A stretch of DNA of 64,000 bases from Saprospiraceae bacterium (GTDB lineage Bacteria > Bacteroidota > Bacteroidia > Chitinophagales > Saprospiraceae): contig JAHDGU010000001.1 in NCBI GenBank assembly GCA_020627535.1, forward strand, positions 100,670 through 164,669. The letters are read 5' to 3'. Below are positions 61,766 through 64,000 of this stretch, in pieces; the first letter of the stretch is position 1; the number at the start of each line of letters is the position of its first letter. Under the pieces are notes generated by a model, which made no database searches, was not told the DNA's origin, and saw only the letters and a list, made by a program, of their open reading frames with translations. The position numbers and the translations under genes were made by a program.

Positions 61766-63004
61766 TTATTTCTGCAGAACAGACTCTAATTTAGCCACGC
61801 GTGCCTCGAGAGATTCCATCAATTCCAATTGCTTGTTTTTCTCTTCAAGTTCGGCTTCCAAGCGATCCACTTTTTCATTCAACTCTTGGATTGCTTTGAC
61901 AGCAATTACACCCATATCTTGATAGTCTAGTCCTAAGTATCCATCTTCATTGTCGCCTTCTCTGACCGCATCTGGGAATATTTTTAGAACATCCTGAGCT
62001 AGATAGCCGAATGTTTTCTTCGTCATCTCCTGATCGTGGTTGTAGTAGTATTTCTTTGGAGACAGCTTCATCAATTTGTCAAGATATCCATGTCCCAAAG
62101 TAGTAATGTTCTTTTTTAATCTCTGATCTGAAGTGGCCACATAATTTCCATTGGCATCGTCCCATTGACCTACATTGGTGCCGTTAAAATAAAGGAATAA
62201 ATCATTCCCACCTATTTCAAAAGACCAGGTGTCGGTGTCGCTGTCATTTTCGATTGCTAGCCCTTCTTCTCCATCTCCGAGCTGTTTGATATGTAGCATG
62301 GCAGAAGGGGCGACATCATTGATCCCGACCAGTCCATCTTCTGCGATAGACATACGATTATTAGCGCCCCCTGTTCTGAACATCAGGCGATCTGAACTGT
62401 GATCAAAGAGGTAACCTGCACGAACACTAGCATTGTCATCATTAAATGTCAAACCTGACCAGGAAGTACCGTTCAATTCGATATAACATTGCGAGTCATC
62501 TTCTAGATAAAAATCCACAACTGAACTGGGAGGCGCAGTGCTGGAGCCTGCTCCATTAAATATGTGAAGTTTGGTCTCTGGGGTTTCAGTACCTATCCCA
62601 ACATGATTATTTGAAAAATCGAAGGTTAAACCAGGCAATAAACCATTGTTGGTGAATTTAACATAGTCTCCATCGCTTTGATAAATCAGCATGCCGTCAA
62701 ATAATCCATCTCCGCCATACCATCTGATCGCATGGTTCCCTGCTGATTCACTGCGAAAATTGATGGAACTATTCGCATTGTAAATCTCTACGTTATCAAA
62801 GATGTGAACGTTGCCATTGAGTTCGGATGTGCCGACTACATCTAGCTTTGCACTGGGCAATGCCACACCTATACCTACATTGTCATTGACAATCAAATCT
62901 CCATCTACATTGGCATCACCTTCGACATCGAGCTGGACCTGAGCATGGACCTGACAGAAACAAAGTGCAAGAGCAGAGATCAGATAAAGAGCTACATTTT
63001 TCAT
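61766..63004 (-). CDS. Tail-fibre-type protein with S74 intramolecular chaperone domain
   Basis: 412 aa with a signal peptide ending QVHAQV. The body has repeated GVNIGIGT-like beta-prism units (NDNVGIGVALPSAKLDVV, NHVGIGTETPETKLHIF, GINDVAPSAMLHI), as in phage tail fibres and exported bacterial fibre proteins. The C-terminal Peptidase_S74 domain begins at VATSDQRLKKNITTLGHG, with the serine-aspartate/lysine self-cleavage site, and has KTFGYLAQDVLKIFPDAV. It ends in a coiled coil (LNEKVDRLEAELEEKNKQL). Self-cleaving trimerisation is expected. With a Bacteroidota signal peptide it is a cell-surface fibre, not a phage gene. Confidence 0.88.
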   Translation of the reverse strand: MKNVALYLISALALCFCQVHAQVQLDVEGDANVDGDLIVNDNVGIGVALPSAKLDVVGTSELNGNVHIFDNVEIYNANSSINFRSESAGNHAIRWYGGDGLFDGMLIYQSDGDYVKFTNNGLLPGLTFDFSNNHVGIGTETPETKLHIFNGAGSSTAPPSSVVDFYLEDDSQCYIELNGTSWSGLTFNDDNASVRAGYLFDHSSDRLMFRTGGANNRMSIAEDGLVGINDVAPSAMLHIKQLGDGEEGLAIENDSDTDTWSFEIGGNDLFLYFNGTNVGQWDDANGNYVATSDQRLKKNITTLGHGYLDKLMKLSPKKYYYNHDQEMTKKTFGYLAQDVLKIFPDAVREGDNEDGYLGLDYQDMGVIAVKAIQELNEKVDRLEAELEEKNKQLELMESLEARVAKLESVLQK

Positions 63005-63468
63005 GGTTTTTTGGTTTTGTGGCGTGAAGATCGTGTACTATGAAGTTAATACGGTTTTGACAAGTTTTGATACAGGAATGCTCATTCTGAAGTCCTGAAC
63101 GATTCATGGCTCTCACCATCCTAGTTGAATCCAATTACTGGCTATAATTCATCATTTTCAAGGACAGATATCCCTGACGGGGTCTTGCCATTTGTTAGTT
63201 GCCAGGGAAGGCTGAGCCTTAGCTTCTTGCCTTCCTCCATACATCAATTGCCAAGATGAGCGGCAGCCCTTGGTACTGAAGCTGCACTAGCGTTGGAAGA
63301 TGTCCCGACAGGGAGCCCGAAGGGCCGAGCATCTGACATAGCGGCGCTTGCGCAGTGCCCTAACGTCTGTCAAGGAAATCAGTAAACCATTATGATCTTT
63401 TCGAATGGCCTTCATGAATATGATCGCCTCTACATGGATCAGGCACAGTGAAGAAGATGACCCATCCT
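63005..63468. other. 464-bp gap holding a structured, GC-rich non-coding stretch
   Basis: No supported coding frame. Between about 63165 and 63375 there are several adjacent hairpins: CCC-TGAC-GGG at 63171-63180, GCAGC with GCTGC at about 63262-63286, TCCC-GACA-GGGA at 63303-63314, GCCC-GAA-GGGC at 63315-63325 and GCGC-TT-GCGC at about 63343-63352. The outer flanks GATG and CATC could close the two central hairpins. This could be a structured RNA, a repeat element or an attenuator. No T-run follows. Confidence 0.45.
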
Positions 63469-64000
63469 CTACTTATCTCCTTCAGTCTCCTCTCCCGCAT
63501 ACACACCTCCACATCCATCTGGCACTGCGAGAAACTCTGCACCTGCCTTGACCTCAAAGCCTGCTTGCAGATCTATGCTTGTCGCACCATCATAGATGAT
63601 ATCTGCTCCTGATCCGATGAGATTTGTAGCCTCGATCGTCTGATCGGTTTCTATCTTGTGCACATCTCCACGGATGAAGTCCTGCGGACTAGAGTACACA
63701 AGATCCTGCGATCCGCAGTTACAAGCCATACTGAACGTATAGTCACCTAATATGAGAGTAGGACTGCTGAAAATTGCAATCATTATATAGTAAGTACTGT
63801 CTTTATGCGTCTGGATGCTCAGAGAGCTTGGATCTGGTGAGGAGAATTGTACATGAGCTTCACACTGAAAATTGCCACAAGTACCGCTATAAATCGTCAT
63901 CTCTAAGTTCGACATAGCTTGGTAGTCAGAAAGAGTGACTGTGATGCTATCTCCGGTGCCCTCAAAGGTCTTCCAAATAGAGCGATGAAAAGTAACATTA
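63469..64000 (-). CDS. Secreted PPC-like protein, C-terminal part (partial at window edge)
   Basis: The frame is open to base 64000, so the start lies outside. At least 177 residues are visible. TVTLSDYQAMSNLEMTIYSG and YYIMIAIFSS resemble bacterial pre-peptidase C-terminal (PPC-like) beta domains. A final segment, GATSIDLQAGFEVKAGAEFL, matches the short glycine-phenylalanine beta repeat found at the ends of many Bacteroidota surface proteins. Several cysteine pairs (GTCGNFQCEA, ACNCGSQD) suggest an extracytoplasmic location. The upstream catalytic or adhesive domains are not in the window. Confidence 0.7.
   Translation of the reverse strand, partial: NVTFHRSIWKTFEGTGDSITVTLSDYQAMSNLEMTIYSGTCGNFQCEAHVQFSSPDPSSLSIQTHKDSTYYIMIAIFSSPTLILGDYTFSMACNCGSQDLVYSSPQDFIRGDVHKIETDQTIEATNLIGSGADIIYDGATSIDLQAGFEVKAGAEFLAVPDGCGGVYAGEETEGDK

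Noticed and set aside
61766..63004. S74 tail-fibre gene as evidence of a prophage
   Set aside because: It has a signal peptide and no phage neighbours; such exported fibre proteins are common in Bacteroidota chromosomes.
1..64000. CRISPR array or tRNA/rRNA genes
   Set aside because: No regularly spaced identical repeats with unique spacers, and no cloverleaf or rRNA-like sequence were seen. The heptamer arrays have no spacers.

Overview
The window is a compact chromosomal segment from a member of the Bacteroidota, most likely a Saprospiria-like or related marine/activated-sludge lineage. The signs are a short (289 aa) Bacteroidota-type RpoD; type IX secretion parts (PorT next to UbiE, a PorP/SprF protein) with cargo carrying both type A and gliding-motility type B C-terminal sorting domains; bacillithiol-type YtxJ; DUF5683 beside ParAB; and TAnnTTTG-like -7 boxes. 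No rRNA, tRNA, CRISPR array or prophage was seen. The genus call is inference.

Layout. 1-3.7 kb: end of a polysaccharide flippase facing an overlapping pair of PLP enzymes of unknown role. 3.8-9.1 kb: enoyl-CoA hydratase, START-like protein, RpoD, Lrp-type regulator, S41 processing protease, degenerate YrdC-like protein. 9.1-15.1 kb: a PKD/gliding-motility surface protein and a 1233-aa metallophosphoesterase-plus-Omp85-barrel lipoprotein. 15.2-18.2 kb: DUF5683-ParB-ParA-UPF0173 operon. 18.3-20.1 kb: flavin reductase, LipB, acyl-CoA thioesterase. 20.1-25.7 kb: secreted beta-helix protein, SDR, TlpA-like lipoprotein, small Tudor-like protein, dicarboxylate symporter. 25.8-29.4 kb: DUF6428 plus ArsN1-like acetyltransferase, MnmD, YtxJ, a 52-aa lipoprotein and a Mur ligase. 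29.5-36 kb: head-GIN protein, PDH E1-beta, thioredoxin-like/TPR protein, RluE, YchF, AcpH, PorT, UbiE. 36.1-42.5 kb: GyrA, TPR protein, MazG-like NTPase, and a coiled-coil plus LEA-like pair. 42.6-47.5 kb: cytochrome c/SCO/lipoprotein operon, cryptochrome DASH, DUF389, LolD-like ATPase. 47.6-58.9 kb: two glycosyltransferases, RibB with a dead RibA half, PorP, an NlpC/P60 protein lacking its cysteine, Ada, DinB, cystathionine beta-synthase, LysM protein, KdsB, Cdd. 59-60.5 kb: an intact-looking IS3-family element lying between arrays of degenerate heptamers. 60.6-64 kb: accessory end with two unknown small genes, an S74 tail-fibre-type protein, a structured non-coding stretch and the end of a secreted protein.

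Genes are packed tightly. Five convergent pairs share a four-base stop overlap (TTAA, CTAG or TTAG), and several same-strand pairs overlap or abut as ATGA, TTGA or TAGATG. The most unusual signal is at DNA level. Twenty-two copies of a short hairpin are scattered through the window on both strands: a T-tract, a 3-4 bp GC stem and a GNNA tetraloop. The stems vary in a base-pair-compensated way and the copies sit in different reading frames of unrelated genes, so protein function does not explain them.
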